64,000 nt of DNA, from NCBI GenBank assembly GCA_034437535.1, contig DAOTTZ010000094.1, positions 27,900 through 91,899 of the forward strand, written 5' to 3'. The DNA is from J038 sp034437535 (GTDB lineage Bacteria; Chloroflexota; Anaerolineae; Aggregatilineales; Phototrophicaceae). A model generated the notes under the pieces. The model saw only the letters and a program-made list of their open reading frames with translations, was not told where the DNA came from and did not search any database. Position numbers and translations under genes: made by a program. Below, piece after piece: positions 17,456 to 27,108 of the stretch (positions are counted from its first letter, which is position 1; each line of letters starts with the position of its first letter).

Positions 17456-19003
17456 ATGAGCATCACACTCTCAGATTTGATCGCCCAGTTACCAGCGGAG
17501 CAATCCGCCACCATCAGCGGTGATGACACCGTGATGATCACCGCGCCAGTGGTGGAAGATGCCCGCCTGCTAGAACCGGGCGGGGTCTTTGTGGCGCGGC
17601 GGGGCCTATCTACCGATGGACATCAGTTCATCCCGCAGGCAGTCAAGAAGGGGGCGGCGGCCATCGTAGGCGAGATAGAGCCGCCGCAAGACCTCGCCCG
17701 TCCTTATGTGCAGGTGAAACAGCCTCAGCAGGCGATTGGTGTGCTAGCGGCGGCCTATTATGGCTTTCCGTCGCGCCATCTGACCGTGATCGGCGTGACT
17801 GGCACAGATGGCAAGACCACCACCAGCACCTTGATCCATAGCGTCTTGAATGCGATCACAGGCGGCCAGGCTGGATACATCAGCACGATCTCTGCTGACC
17901 TGGGGGCCGAGGCCGAAGACACCGGCCTGCATGTGACCACACCCGGCGCACCGCGTGTACAATACTTCCTCGACCGGATGGTACAAAATGGCCTGCGATA
18001 TTGTGTGCTGGAAATGACCAGTCATGGATTAGCTCAGCATCGCCTGAATGGGGTTGATCTCGACATCGCGGTTTTGACCAATATCACACATGAACACCTG
18101 GATTTTCATGGTACGTTTGAAAATTATCGGGCCGCTAAGGGCATGATGTTCGCCATGTTGGGGCAATCCTTCCGCAAGGACGGTCAGCCTAAAGTCGCCA
18201 TAATCAACGCGGATGATCCCAATGCGGATTTCTTCGCCGCTTTCCCGGCAGATCGCATCGTGCGGTACGGCCAGGGAGACCGGGCCGACCTGCAAGCCAC
18301 CCATATCACATTGCGCCCGGATGGAACCCGTTTCGATGTGGCAGTGTCTAACCAGATGAGTCGTTATCAGCTAGATCTGGTGGGAGCGTTCAACGTGTAT
18401 AATGCCCTGGCGGCGATTGCGGTCGGCCAGCAGATCGCCGGGAGCCGGACCGCGATCCAGTCGGGATTGTCGGCGGTTCGGCAGATTGCCGGGCGTATGG
18501 AGCGCATCAACGAAGGCCAGGACTTCACCGCGATTGTGGACTTTGCCCATACACCGAACGCGCTAGCGAATGCGCTCCAGGCGGTGCGTGCCACGCTACC
18601 GGAATCTGGCCGGTTGATCGCTGTCTTCGGGAGCGCGGGCCTGCGCGATGTAGAAAAACGTCGTCTCATGGCGGAGACCTCCGCCCGGCTGGCGGATATG
18701 ACGGTTCTCACAGCGGAAGATCCACGCACCGAATCACTTGACGAGATCCTGGCGATGATGGCCGATGGCTGTCGGTCTCAGGGTGGGGTGGAAGGCGAAA
18801 CGTTCATTCGAGTGCCAGATCGCGGTGAGGCGTTGTATCAGGCCTGCCAGATGGCCCGTGCTGGCGATGTCGTCATCGCGTGTGGCAAAGGCCACGAGCA
18901 GAGTATGTGCTTCGGCACCGTCGAACACGCCTGGGATGATCGGGACGCCCTACGCTCGGCCTTACGTGGGGAGCCGCTGCGCACCTTGCCGACCGCCCGC
19001 TAA
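17456..19003 (+). CDS. murE: UDP-N-acetylmuramyl peptide ligase (MurE type)
   Basis: A 515-residue cytoplasmic Mur ligase that adds the third residue of the peptidoglycan stem peptide. It has the ATP-binding GVTGTDGKTTTS loop (about residues 114-125), TTPGAPRVQYFLDRM, the LTNITHEHLDFHGTFENYRAAK stretch ending in the Lys that is carbamylated in this family, and a C-terminal EDPRTES motif where DNPR-type motifs decide amino-acid choice. Because that motif is not a standard DNPR, the third amino acid (DAP, Lys or Orn) cannot be called; ornithine is known in some Chloroflexota. ATG 17456 follows AGGAG by 9 nt; the frame extends 18 nt further to a TTG. No other mur genes are adjacent. Confidence 0.87.
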   Translation: MSITLSDLIAQLPAEQSATISGDDTVMITAPVVEDARLLEPGGVFVARRGLSTDGHQFIPQAVKKGAAAIVGEIEPPQDLARPYVQVKQPQQAIGVLAAAYYGFPSRHLTVIGVTGTDGKTTTSTLIHSVLNAITGGQAGYISTISADLGAEAEDTGLHVTTPGAPRVQYFLDRMVQNGLRYCVLEMTSHGLAQHRLNGVDLDIAVLTNITHEHLDFHGTFENYRAAKGMMFAMLGQSFRKDGQPKVAIINADDPNADFFAAFPADRIVRYGQGDRADLQATHITLRPDGTRFDVAVSNQMSRYQLDLVGAFNVYNALAAIAVGQQIAGSRTAIQSGLSAVRQIAGRMERINEGQDFTAIVDFAHTPNALANALQAVRATLPESGRLIAVFGSAGLRDVEKRRLMAETSARLADMTVLTAEDPRTESLDEILAMMADGCRSQGGVEGETFIRVPDRGEALYQACQMARAGDVVIACGKGHEQSMCFGTVEHAWDDRDALRSALRGEPLRTLPTAR

Positions 19004-19058
19004 CGTCCTGCCGCGTTGTGTGGTAAAATGCCGCTGAATAGTCTGTTTGAGGGAGACA

Positions 19059-19988
19059 ATGGTCGATCTCGGTATCGTTATTGTCAATTGGAATACACGC
19101 GATTATCTCCGGCATTGCCTGGAGACCGTCTTTGCCAGCGTTGGCTTTGATGACGCCGGGCCATATCGGCACCGTGTCGTGGTGGTCGATAACGCCTCTA
19201 CCGATGGTAGCGCGGACATGGTGCGTGAGACCTTCCCCCAGGCGGAGTTAATCGCCAGTCAGATTAACGGCGGGTATCCTTACGGCAACAATATTGGCTT
19301 GCGTCATCTGGGGTACACGGATGCCGGCGGTATGGCTCCGGATGCGCCGCGTTATGCTTTGTTGCTCAACCCGGATACGGAATTACCGGCAGACTCTTTG
19401 CGGCGTATGACGGCTTATATGGACGCGAACCCGGCGGTTGGCATCAGCGGGCCGAAGCTCCTGCTGGCGAATGGCGACATTGATAAGGCCTGCCGGCGCA
19501 GTTTCCCAACACCAATGGTCGCATTTTATCATTATGCGGGTTTAGCAAAGCTTTTGCCAAATAGTCCGCGATTTGCGCGGTATAATATGACTTATGCTGA
19601 CCCTAACCTGGAGACGGAAGTTGACTCGGTCGTCGGCGCATATATGCAACTTCGGCGTGAGGCAATCGCACAGACTGGTCTGTTAGACGAAGCCTTTTTT
19701 ATGTATGGTGAAGACCTGGACTGGGCATATCGTATTAAACAAGCGGGCTGGAAGGTCATGTACTATCCAGCGGTGACGGTGTGGCACATTAAACGTGCGG
19801 CCAGTCGCCAGAGCAAAAAGGCGCAGTTCGAATTTTATCGAGCGATGCTGATCTTTTATCGCAAGCATTATCGCAAGACGACCCCTCTATGGCTACACGC
19901 ACTGGTTCTGCTGGGGCTGATCGTCAAGGGCGGGCGCAGGATGTGGACGGAAATCCAACGCTCCCCGATGCCAGCCGTCAGCGGTTAA
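19059..19988 (+). CDS. glycosyltransferase family 2 (rhamnosyltransferase-like)
   Basis: A 309-residue GT-A fold glycosyltransferase. It opens with LGIVIVNWNTRDYL, has DNASTDGS for nucleotide-sugar binding, LLNPDTELP (the DxD-like site) and FFMYGEDLDWAYRIKQAGW, which carries the catalytic Asp/Glu region seen in WbbL-type enzymes. It has no TM anchor except a hydrophobic stretch near the C-terminus. GAGGGAG precedes ATG 19059, and an extended -10 (TGG-TAAAAT, 19021-19029) lies upstream. It is followed by an overlapping polyprenyl sugar transferase, so both probably make a surface glycan. The sugar is unknown. Confidence 0.85.
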   Translation: MVDLGIVIVNWNTRDYLRHCLETVFASVGFDDAGPYRHRVVVVDNASTDGSADMVRETFPQAELIASQINGGYPYGNNIGLRHLGYTDAGGMAPDAPRYALLLNPDTELPADSLRRMTAYMDANPAVGISGPKLLLANGDIDKACRRSFPTPMVAFYHYAGLAKLLPNSPRFARYNMTYADPNLETEVDSVVGAYMQLRREAIAQTGLLDEAFFMYGEDLDWAYRIKQAGWKVMYYPAVTVWHIKRAASRQSKKAQFEFYRAMLIFYRKHYRKTTPLWLHALVLLGLIVKGGRRMWTEIQRSPMPAVSG

Positions 19989-21430
19989 TCGAAAAAACAA
20001 GGCAAGATAACTCTCGCTCAAATCGTGTCAAAGTGATTTTGGGCGCGTTGCTGTTTGGCTTTGATGTGCTGATGTTGAGCGCGGCGTTTATGCTGGCTTA
20101 TCTGGCACGTTTTTACATCCCGATCTTCGGCACGACGACTTCACAACCTTTTATTGATTACGTGCCGACTATGATCTTGCAGATCAGCACGGTGTTGGTG
20201 GTGTTCTTCTTTGGCCGGTTGTACCATCAACGGCGGGTTATCAGCCGGTTTGACTATGCGCGTGACATCTTGAGTTCGGTCACGATTGCGCTGGTACTGG
20301 CAAGCGGAATGCAAGAGTTGTTGTTCAAGAATACGGCCTATGATGTCGATTATTTGCGCGGCATGTTCTTCTATGCCTGGTTCTTGAGCTTTGTACTGGT
20401 TATCGTCGGCAGGGAAGCCCACCGCATCCTGACTGCGAGTGTGCGCCGGCGGGGGATTGCGCGAGATAACCTGCTGGTGGTTGGCTCCGGGCGGATTGCG
20501 CGTGACATCGTGGAGCGCGTACACCATAACCCTGACCTGGGGTATCACATCGTCGGCGTGGTGACGAGTAACGTCAAACCGAAAGGGCACATGGCCGGCA
20601 TCCCGGTGATCGGTCTGTATCCTAACATCCCGGAGATTATTGATAATTACGGCGTAGAGCAGGTGATTATCGCCCTGCCGGATGCCAGACGAACCGAGAT
20701 TGTCGAATTAGTTACACTCTGCCAGCGTGGGCGCGTTGATATTAAGGTCTACCCGGATATTTTTGCGTATATGGCCGGTGATATGAACGTCGATGACCTG
20801 GGCGGCACCCCACTGCTGACCGTCCGCGACATCGCGTTGCGCGGGTGGAAGCTGAGCCTGAAGCGCGGGCTGGATTTCTTCGGCTCGCTTTTCGGTTTGA
20901 TCTTCCTCTCACCATTTTTGCTGTTGATCTCCTTGTTAATCCGTCTGGAGTCAAAAGGCCCGGTCTTTTATACCCAAATCCGCATGGGCTTGGATGGCCG
21001 ACCGTTCCCGATCATCAAATTCCGCTCTATGCGGCAGGATGCCGAAGCCAGCGGCCCCGGTTGGACGGTCAAGGATGATCCGCGTGTGACGCGAGTCGGC
21101 GCGTTTTTACGGCGCACCGAGCTAGACGAATTGCCCCAATTAATCAATGTCTTGCTTGGGCAGATGAGCCTGGTCGGCCCACGCCCGGAGCGTCCGATCT
21201 ACGTCCAACAATTCCGTGAGCAGATCCCGCGTTACATGGAACGCCACCGGGAAAAAGCCGGCATGACCGGTTGGGCACAGATCAACGGCTTGCGGGGAGA
21301 TACCTCCATCGCGGAGCGTACCAGTTACGACCTGTGGTATGTCGAGAATTGGTCACTATGGCTGGATATTAAAATCATCCTGCGCACCGTCTGGATGGCG
21401 ATTTCACGCTCAAACAAGAACGCATATTGA
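19889..21430 (+). CDS. undecaprenyl-phosphate sugar-1-phosphate transferase (WbaP/CpsE type)
   Basis: A membrane enzyme of about 510 residues that starts surface polysaccharide synthesis by moving a sugar-1-phosphate onto undecaprenyl phosphate. The N-terminal half has four to five TM helices followed by a Rossmann-like segment (LVVGSGRIARDI). The C-terminal catalytic part has KRGLDFFGSLFGL, PIIKFRSMRQDAE, RRTELDELPQLINVL and MSLVGPRPERP. The listed ATG overlaps the upstream gene by 100 bp and lacks a Shine-Dalgarno. A GTG at 19943 in the same frame is an alternative, so the N-terminus is uncertain. It is co-directional with the GT2 gene. Confidence 0.87.
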   Translation: MATRTGSAGADRQGRAQDVDGNPTLPDASRQRLIEKTRQDNSRSNRVKVILGALLFGFDVLMLSAAFMLAYLARFYIPIFGTTTSQPFIDYVPTMILQISTVLVVFFFGRLYHQRRVISRFDYARDILSSVTIALVLASGMQELLFKNTAYDVDYLRGMFFYAWFLSFVLVIVGREAHRILTASVRRRGIARDNLLVVGSGRIARDIVERVHHNPDLGYHIVGVVTSNVKPKGHMAGIPVIGLYPNIPEIIDNYGVEQVIIALPDARRTEIVELVTLCQRGRVDIKVYPDIFAYMAGDMNVDDLGGTPLLTVRDIALRGWKLSLKRGLDFFGSLFGLIFLSPFLLLISLLIRLESKGPVFYTQIRMGLDGRPFPIIKFRSMRQDAEASGPGWTVKDDPRVTRVGAFLRRTELDELPQLINVLLGQMSLVGPRPERPIYVQQFREQIPRYMERHREKAGMTGWAQINGLRGDTSIAERTSYDLWYVENWSLWLDIKIILRTVWMAISRSNKNAY

Positions 21431-21433
21431 CGG

Positions 21434-21739
21434 ATGGATCTGGAAAGACTCACAGCCGCCATGCACGCTTTTGTGGAAAGCAAGGGCTGGTACCGTGATG
21501 ATTCCCCTAAACCACAGACTCCTAAAAATCTGGCGATTTCACTGGTACTAGAGGCCGCCGAAGTGCTGGAACATTTCCAGTGGGGAGACTCCGCGCATAA
21601 TCAAGCCGAACTAGCATCTGAACTGGCAGATGTCCTACTTTACCTCTTGCAGATTGCCAGCCTCAGTGAAATCGACCTGGGGCAGGCTGTGCTGGATAAA
21701 CTGAGTGTGAATTATAAGCGCGATTGGGATCAAGAGTAG
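21434..21739 (+). CDS. MazG-like nucleotide pyrophosphohydrolase
   Basis: A 101-residue all-alpha NTP pyrophosphohydrolase of the MazG/dCTPase type. It shows the metal-binding pairs in LEAAEVLEHFQW and ELADVLLYLL. It probably hydrolyses non-canonical or excess (d)NTPs to the monophosphate. It starts 4 bp after the sugar transferase stop, so it is likely co-transcribed. A different, longer MazG-like protein is encoded at 55831-56163. The substrate is not predictable. Confidence 0.82.
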   Translation: MDLERLTAAMHAFVESKGWYRDDSPKPQTPKNLAISLVLEAAEVLEHFQWGDSAHNQAELASELADVLLYLLQIASLSEIDLGQAVLDKLSVNYKRDWDQE

Positions 21740-21740
21740 A

Positions 21741-21769
21741 AGACCTCACCGAAACGCTCAGTGAGGTCT
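21741..21769. terminator. hairpin between convergent genes (probable bidirectional terminator)
   Basis: AGACCTCAC (21741-21749) and GTGAGGTCT (21761-21769) form a perfect 9-bp stem with an 11-nt loop, immediately after the MazG-like stop and before the FAS1-gene stop on the other strand. T-rich tracts are weak on both sides. Confidence 0.6.
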
Positions 21770-21777
21770 GAAAGTCT

Positions 21778-22938
21778 TTAGGGTTCGTAGATCGTCTCTA
21801 CGACGGTCACTTCTGTATTTTCTGCATCACCGAAGGCGATCAGCAGGTAGAAGCGTTCGGCAGTGATCGGTACATCTGGCTCACTGGCAAGCACAACCTG
21901 TGGTTGATCTTCCAGCGTGATCGCGTAGTCATAAAGCCCCTGCGGCAAGGAACGGCTGAAGGCACCGTCTGCACCCCCGCGTGAGGCCGGGTAACGGATC
22001 GACTCAACCAACAGTTGACCATCAGCATAGAAATCGATGATCGGGCCGAAGGGCGCACCCTCTGCCGTCACCGCGTTGAAGAACGTCGCCTGGGCGAAGT
22101 CATCTTGTGACGGGGCGGAGAAGTCTTCTGGGAAGGGGGCCAGGGCCAGGGTATCATCGCCGATGTTGCCGACGGCGGCTACCGTTGTCCAGGTATCTTC
22201 TGTGATCTCTAGCTCGGCTTCCAGCACCGCTTCTTCGATGCTGTTATCTGCCGGTACGACAGCCACCGCGAGGGTTCCTTCTCTCACACCCAGCCAACTG
22301 GTAACTGTGGTGAAGCCCAGCGACCGGACGGCCAATTCACCGTTGACGTACAGATCAACCGGCGGGGCATCTGCCGCGAAGTGGGCCACCCGCACGAAGG
22401 CATCTGCATTCTCGGTGATCTCGGTCGTGGTGAAGCTGAGGTAGTATCCCTCCGGCAGAAGCAAGGTGTCGATCTTGTGGATCACACCATTGCTGGCGGT
22501 GATGTCGGGTTCGGTGACGGTCGCTACGCCATCGATGAGAACGCCGTCATCGGTCAGGTCAATTTGCAGGGTCTCCCCGCTGAGGGTTTCGACCGCGCCT
22601 TCGGTCAGGTCAGCGGCGGTGACGATGCCTTCTACCACATGATACGTCAGGATGTCTTCCAGGACTTCTGGGTCGGCCAGCAGTTCTTCGGCATCCATCT
22701 TCATCGCTTCTAATGCAGTGTTGATCGACGCATCGGTCGGCGCGAAGACCGTATACGGGCCTTCGCCGCTAAACGTCTCTACCAGGTTAGCGGCATCGAT
22801 GGCCGCAACCAATGTATCGAAGTCACTGTCTCCACCTGCGACATCGACAATCGTGCCATCTTCCTGAGCTGTTGCTGGCAAAATGCCGATGAACAACATG
22901 GTCAAGACCAAAAGGCCAAGTCTTCTGGCAATGTGCAT
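21778..22938 (-). CDS. secreted FAS1 (fasciclin) + DUF4397 protein
   Basis: A 386-residue exported protein. Residues 1-24 are a signal peptide (LLVLTMLFIGILPATAQE). About residues 32-165 form one FAS1 domain (GPYTVFAPTDASINTAL; YHVVEGIVTAADL; SNGVIHKIDTLLLP). Residues 178-385 form a DUF4397-type beta-rich repeat region starting VRVAHFAADAPPVDLYVNG. FAS1 domains mediate adhesion; DUF4397 is common in secreted Chloroflexota and other proteins and has no known role. The mature protein is strongly acidic. AAAAGGAG precedes the ATG. It is transcribed alone, divergently from proS. Confidence 0.88.
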   Translation of the reverse strand: MHIARRLGLLVLTMLFIGILPATAQEDGTIVDVAGGDSDFDTLVAAIDAANLVETFSGEGPYTVFAPTDASINTALEAMKMDAEELLADPEVLEDILTYHVVEGIVTAADLTEGAVETLSGETLQIDLTDDGVLIDGVATVTEPDITASNGVIHKIDTLLLPEGYYLSFTTTEITENADAFVRVAHFAADAPPVDLYVNGELAVRSLGFTTVTSWLGVREGTLAVAVVPADNSIEEAVLEAELEITEDTWTTVAAVGNIGDDTLALAPFPEDFSAPSQDDFAQATFFNAVTAEGAPFGPIIDFYADGQLLVESIRYPASRGGADGAFSRSLPQGLYDYAITLEDQPQVVLASEPDVPITAERFYLLIAFGDAENTEVTVVETIYEP

Positions 22939-23165
22939 AAATCTATCTCCTTTTTATCGCTGAAAATTAGCAGAGGTGTGTGGACACCTATCCTATACGC
23001 TAGCGCAAAAACGAGATCGAGTCGAGTGATGCTCGGGCGATATGTAATCGAGCTTTAACCTTCTGAGTAATTTGAACCGTCTTGACCCTTTAATAACGAA
23101 TTGTCGGTCGATATAATACGTTATAATGATGCTATTTATAATCAACAGGCAAAGGACTCGAATAC

Positions 23166-24608
23166 ATGGCTTCACAGGCTGTCACTCCTCAAAGTGAGGA
23201 CTTCTCTAAGTGGTATAACGAGATCGTCTACAAGGCAGATCTAGCCGCGCAGTCGCCGGTACGCGGGTCGGTCATCATCAAGCCCTACGGTTACGAAATC
23301 TGGGAAGGCATCAAAGCCGGGTTAGACCGACGCTTTAAGGCGACCGGGCACCAGAACGCCTACTTTCCACTTTTCATCCCGGAAAGCTATTTGCGCCGTG
23401 AGGCCCAGCACGTAGAAGGCTTCAGCCCGGAACTGGCGGTCGTCACGCATGCCGGGGGTAAAGAACTGGAAGAACCGTATGTCGTGCGTCCGACATCAGA
23501 GACAATTATTGGAGAGGCTTTCGCCCAGTGGATCCAATCCTATCGTGATCTGCCGTTGTTGATTAACCAGTGGGCCAATGTCGTCCGCTGGGAACTTCGC
23601 ACACGGCCTTTCTTACGAACGTCAGAATTCCTGTGGCAAGAAGGGCATACCGCCCACGAGACCCAGGCCGAAGCGCAAGAAGAGACCCTGCAAATGCTGG
23701 ATATTTACGCCGAGTTTGCGCGTAATGAGGCCGCGATCCCGGTTGTTAAAGGGCGCAAGAGCAACATCGAGAAGTTCGCCGGGGCCGACACAACCTATAC
23801 CATCGAAGCGATGATGCGTGATAAAAAAGCCTTGCAATCCGGCACCAGCCATAATCTCGGCCAGAACTTCGCTAAGGCGTTCGACATCAAGTATTTATCG
23901 CAGGATAACGTCGAGCGGTATTGCTGGACAACTTCCTGGGGTATGAGTACGCGCATGGTCGGCGGGGTGGTAATGACACATGGTGATGACCAGGGTTTAC
24001 GCCTGCCGCCGCGCCTGGCTCCGATCCAGGTCGTCGCGGTGCCGGTCTATAAGAACGACGATCAGCGTGGTGCCGTGATGGAGGCGATCCACCGGCTGGT
24101 CGATGCTCTGCGGGCGGTTGGGGTGCGCGTCCACATTGATGATCGTGATGAGCGTCCGGGCTTTAAGTACAATGATTGGGAGATGCGCGGCGTACCCCTA
24201 CGCCTGGAAATCGGCCCCAAGGACATCGAGAAGAACAATGCGGTATTGGCCCGGCGAGACATCCCCGGACGTGATGGTAAACAGTTCATCGCGCAAGATC
24301 ATGTCGTCAACACGGTACGAGACACACTTGATGCGATCCACGAGAATATGCTGGCCCAGGCGACCGCGTTCCGTGAGGAAAACACGCACGACATCACCAC
24401 CTATGATGAGCTAAAGACCATCATCCAGGAACAGGGGGGCTGGGTTCGTGGATATTGGAACGGTACCGATGACGACGAACGCCGTGTGAAAGACGAGACC
24501 GGGGCTACCTTGCGCTGTTTCCCGTTGGATCAACCGTCACAGGGCGGCACCTGTTTTTACACCGGGGAACAGGCGAAAGAGGTCGCCATCTTCGGCAAAG
24601 CCTATTAG
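23166..24608 (+). CDS. proS: prolyl-tRNA synthetase, archaeal/eukaryal type
   Basis: A 480-residue class II aminoacyl-tRNA synthetase. Its length, the start SEDFSKWYNEIVYKADLAA and the C-terminal Tyr identify the ProRS type that lacks the bacterial editing insertion and has a C-terminal extra domain. Catalytic motifs are YVVRPTSETIIGEAF and WRFRTRPFLRTSEFLW-like WELRTRPFLRTSEFLWQEG (motif 2), then TSWGMSTRMVGGVVMTHGD (motif 3 region). AAAGGA lies 9 nt before the ATG. TATAAT boxes are present at 23112 and 23122. The gene stands alone. Confidence 0.96.
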   Translation: MASQAVTPQSEDFSKWYNEIVYKADLAAQSPVRGSVIIKPYGYEIWEGIKAGLDRRFKATGHQNAYFPLFIPESYLRREAQHVEGFSPELAVVTHAGGKELEEPYVVRPTSETIIGEAFAQWIQSYRDLPLLINQWANVVRWELRTRPFLRTSEFLWQEGHTAHETQAEAQEETLQMLDIYAEFARNEAAIPVVKGRKSNIEKFAGADTTYTIEAMMRDKKALQSGTSHNLGQNFAKAFDIKYLSQDNVERYCWTTSWGMSTRMVGGVVMTHGDDQGLRLPPRLAPIQVVAVPVYKNDDQRGAVMEAIHRLVDALRAVGVRVHIDDRDERPGFKYNDWEMRGVPLRLEIGPKDIEKNNAVLARRDIPGRDGKQFIAQDHVVNTVRDTLDAIHENMLAQATAFREENTHDITTYDELKTIIQEQGGWVRGYWNGTDDDERRVKDETGATLRCFPLDQPSQGGTCFYTGEQAKEVAIFGKAY

Positions 24609-24614
24609 ATAAAC

Positions 24615-24644
24615 CACCGGGAGGAGGCCTTACTCTTCCCGGTG
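24615..24644 (+). terminator. hairpin after proS
   Basis: CACCGGGA (24615-24622) pairs with TCCCGGTG (24637-24644) with a 14-nt loop, 6 bp after the stop. There is no T-run, so termination is uncertain. The remaining 250 bp before the next gene is AT-rich, with several TATAAT/TATACT-like boxes (for example 24724-24729) but no clear gene. Confidence 0.4.
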
Positions 24645-24900
24645 CTATAATTGAGACGAGTTCTAACTGCCATTTAACGCTTCTTGCTCTATAATAGAAC
24701 CGTTGATAGAATACATAAAATCGTATACTTTAATAACGGTTTAGATGTTTATATCGCAGGTATTTATGAAATGTCGAGTGCTGGCGTGATATTAAATTAA
24801 GTATACATGAATTGAACCCGTGCTCTCCTGGCCGTATTAACGGTTTTGTTGATAAACGCCATGCCAATACCTGAGATATAGTTTATTAGGATACTGTTAA

Positions 24901-27051
24901 ATGGCTGCATATCTTGTCGTCGATGTCGACGACCTTATAGCCCATTTTCGCGAACGTAGCTTTCCAATTGATCTGCAAGAGTTGGCTGTGGGACTACGAG
25001 GCGGAGCCGCGCTTGCCGCTGGGTTAGCAACAGCGGATAAGTTGAAAGCTGTCGCCGTTGCGGATTGGGACAACATGCAAGCGGCACGCACCAGCGCAAA
25101 CCCCAAGCAGGTGTTTTCTACCGCTGGTTACGATGTGTTTGACATGCCTCATCGAGAGGCGATGGCGGACGCATTGATTATCCACTACTTTTCTTATGAT
25201 CCCGACCCCATCGACGAATTGATCCTGGCGACGACCAACCGCGATCTTCTCCCGGTCATCCGCCGGGTGAAGACGACACGCAACGCCCGCGTGCGGATGT
25301 GGGGATCTGAAGATATTCTTCAGGGTACAGAATTTGCCGATGACGTGCTGTTCCAACCGTTAGACTCGTTGCTCGGCATCCAGACGAAAAATGTCGCGGT
25401 ATATATCGACTTTGAGAATATCGCCATCAGCCTGAACGAGCAGGGGTTTGTTGTCAATCTCGATCATCTGATTGAGCGATTCGTCACCCAGGCCAAAGCA
25501 CATGGGCAAGTCGTCAAGATGGCCGCTTATGCCCCCTGGGGGCAACGCGGTGCGCTCCCCCCATTGGTCGATTCAAATGGCCGTGAAATTGCCGACGATG
25601 CACCCAGCCGCCTGGCAATGGCAAATATTGACCCGGTTTTTAACCTGCCAGGTAAAAACAGCGCAGATGTGCGGATTGCGCGTGATGTCATCACCGATGC
25701 CGGCCACAGTGACTCTGCCGATCTGTACATCCTGGCGAGTGGAGATCGTGATTTCAACGATGTGTTGAATACACTCTCTAAACGGGGTTTGAGTGTCGTC
25801 GTCTGGGGCGTGCGTGGGAGCACTAGCCGGATGTTGGAAAAGAATCAGAACATCACCGTTGATTACATCGATGACTTCACCAACATGCAGACCCATGAGT
25901 CGCTGGGGTCGGTGTCGTTAGATGATGAGATTATTGATGACTTCATCCCATCTCAATGGACGAGTGTTATCCTGCAATTTGACCGCCTGACTAACGATCT
26001 GGACGCCGAAAGCGTCTCGAACCGCCAGTTGGTAGAGCAATTGCAAACCGTCGGCGCGGTGATCTCACGCCCGCGTGGCGAAGATCTGGTGTCTCAGGCG
26101 ATCTCGCTCGGCTTACTCAAGCCGCTTTCTAACACCGGTCATCTGACCTTGAATTATAATCATCCCGTTGTGGAAAAGACCCGGCTCATCGCCGAGCGTG
26201 TCGTCAGCCGGGTAGAAAACACGCTGGAAGTGCGCGGCTGGGATTATGTGAATTACGGCTTCTTGCTCAAGGGGCTGGCAATGGATAATGAGTTAGATCG
26301 CCCCGGTTGCAATGCTGACGATCAATGGCGCTCTCATTGGATTGACGCGCTCGTGCGTGAGGGATTGCTGGAGCGTCAACTTGTGCCGCATCGCCATAAT
26401 CCGGATGACCTGGTTCCGGTCATCAAATTGTGCGAGCCGTACTCCGCTGGCATCACCCAACCGCAGACCAGCATCGAATCAGAAGCCGGGGAGATGGATT
26501 GGACGCGCATCTCGGTGCATGACCTGCAACAGATGGAACCGACAACGGCTGATATGGTGCTCAGGGTGGTGGTGAGCATCGAGCAATTTACGAGCTTCCG
26601 TAGTTTTGCCTGGTGTCCTTTGGGGAGCCTGCATCGTCGCTTACGGGCGTTTGATACTGGTATGTCGTTCCAGCGGGCGGTCGAGTATCTGGTCGCTCAT
26701 CTTGCCGCCCACCTGGATGAGTACCCGAACCCGCAGAGCGAATACAACACCAAAGGCATCTCTATCGTGCCGGAAAGTACGATTGTGCAGGGCATCCTGG
26801 CCCAGCGTGACGAATTTGTCCGCCGTTTGCTGGATTTATATGACCAAAATATGCTGATTTCATCACAGGGCATCCAGTCGGTAGACCCAGGTAGCGAATG
26901 GAACCTGGAATTATGGTTTTCGATCATGGAGACCGAGAACGTGCTCAATATGCTACCAGGCCGCCCCGGACAGTATAGCTTGTTCCGCACCCATCACACC
27001 GTCAACCTGGTGGCAGAGGCCGATGGCCGCGCCGGCCCACACGAAGAATAG
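24901..27051 (+). CDS. double NYN-domain protein (PIN-like nuclease fold)
   Basis: A 716-residue protein with two NYN (PIN-like RNase) domains. The second, about residues 160-330, has the complete acidic set: VYIDFENI (168), SADVRIARD (255) and ILASGDRDFNDV (281/283). The first, about residues 1-150, keeps the fold pattern (LVVDVDDL, VADWDNM, TTNRDLLPVI) but has lost part of the acidic pocket, so it is probably inactive. The rest (about 345-716) resembles winged-helix/LOTUS-like segments and is not assigned. Metal-dependent RNA cleavage is inferred from the family. It lies just upstream of rpsO-pnp, an RNA-decay neighbourhood, but has its own spacing and promoter region. AGGAT precedes the ATG. 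Confidence 0.75.
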   Translation: MAAYLVVDVDDLIAHFRERSFPIDLQELAVGLRGGAALAAGLATADKLKAVAVADWDNMQAARTSANPKQVFSTAGYDVFDMPHREAMADALIIHYFSYDPDPIDELILATTNRDLLPVIRRVKTTRNARVRMWGSEDILQGTEFADDVLFQPLDSLLGIQTKNVAVYIDFENIAISLNEQGFVVNLDHLIERFVTQAKAHGQVVKMAAYAPWGQRGALPPLVDSNGREIADDAPSRLAMANIDPVFNLPGKNSADVRIARDVITDAGHSDSADLYILASGDRDFNDVLNTLSKRGLSVVVWGVRGSTSRMLEKNQNITVDYIDDFTNMQTHESLGSVSLDDEIIDDFIPSQWTSVILQFDRLTNDLDAESVSNRQLVEQLQTVGAVISRPRGEDLVSQAISLGLLKPLSNTGHLTLNYNHPVVEKTRLIAERVVSRVENTLEVRGWDYVNYGFLLKGLAMDNELDRPGCNADDQWRSHWIDALVREGLLERQLVPHRHNPDDLVPVIKLCEPYSAGITQPQTSIESEAGEMDWTRISVHDLQQMEPTTADMVLRVVVSIEQFTSFRSFAWCPLGSLHRRLRAFDTGMSFQRAVEYLVAHLAAHLDEYPNPQSEYNTKGISIVPESTIVQGILAQRDEFVRRLLDLYDQNMLISSQGIQSVDPGSEWNLELWFSIMETENVLNMLPGRPGQYSLFRTHHTVNLVAEADGRAGPHEE

Positions 27052-27059
27052 GTTTGCCA

Positions 27060-27088
27060 TTGGCAGTCATACTAGCCTTTGCTACAAT
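27060..27088 (+). promoter_or_regulatory. promoter of rpsO
   Basis: TTGGCA (27060-27065) and TACAAT (27083-27088) have a 17-bp spacer. The transcript would start near 27095, leaving a leader of about 65 nt that contains the hairpin at 27109-27133. Confidence 0.6.
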
Positions 27089-27108
27089 GTAAAGATTGTA
27101 TACCGGCC

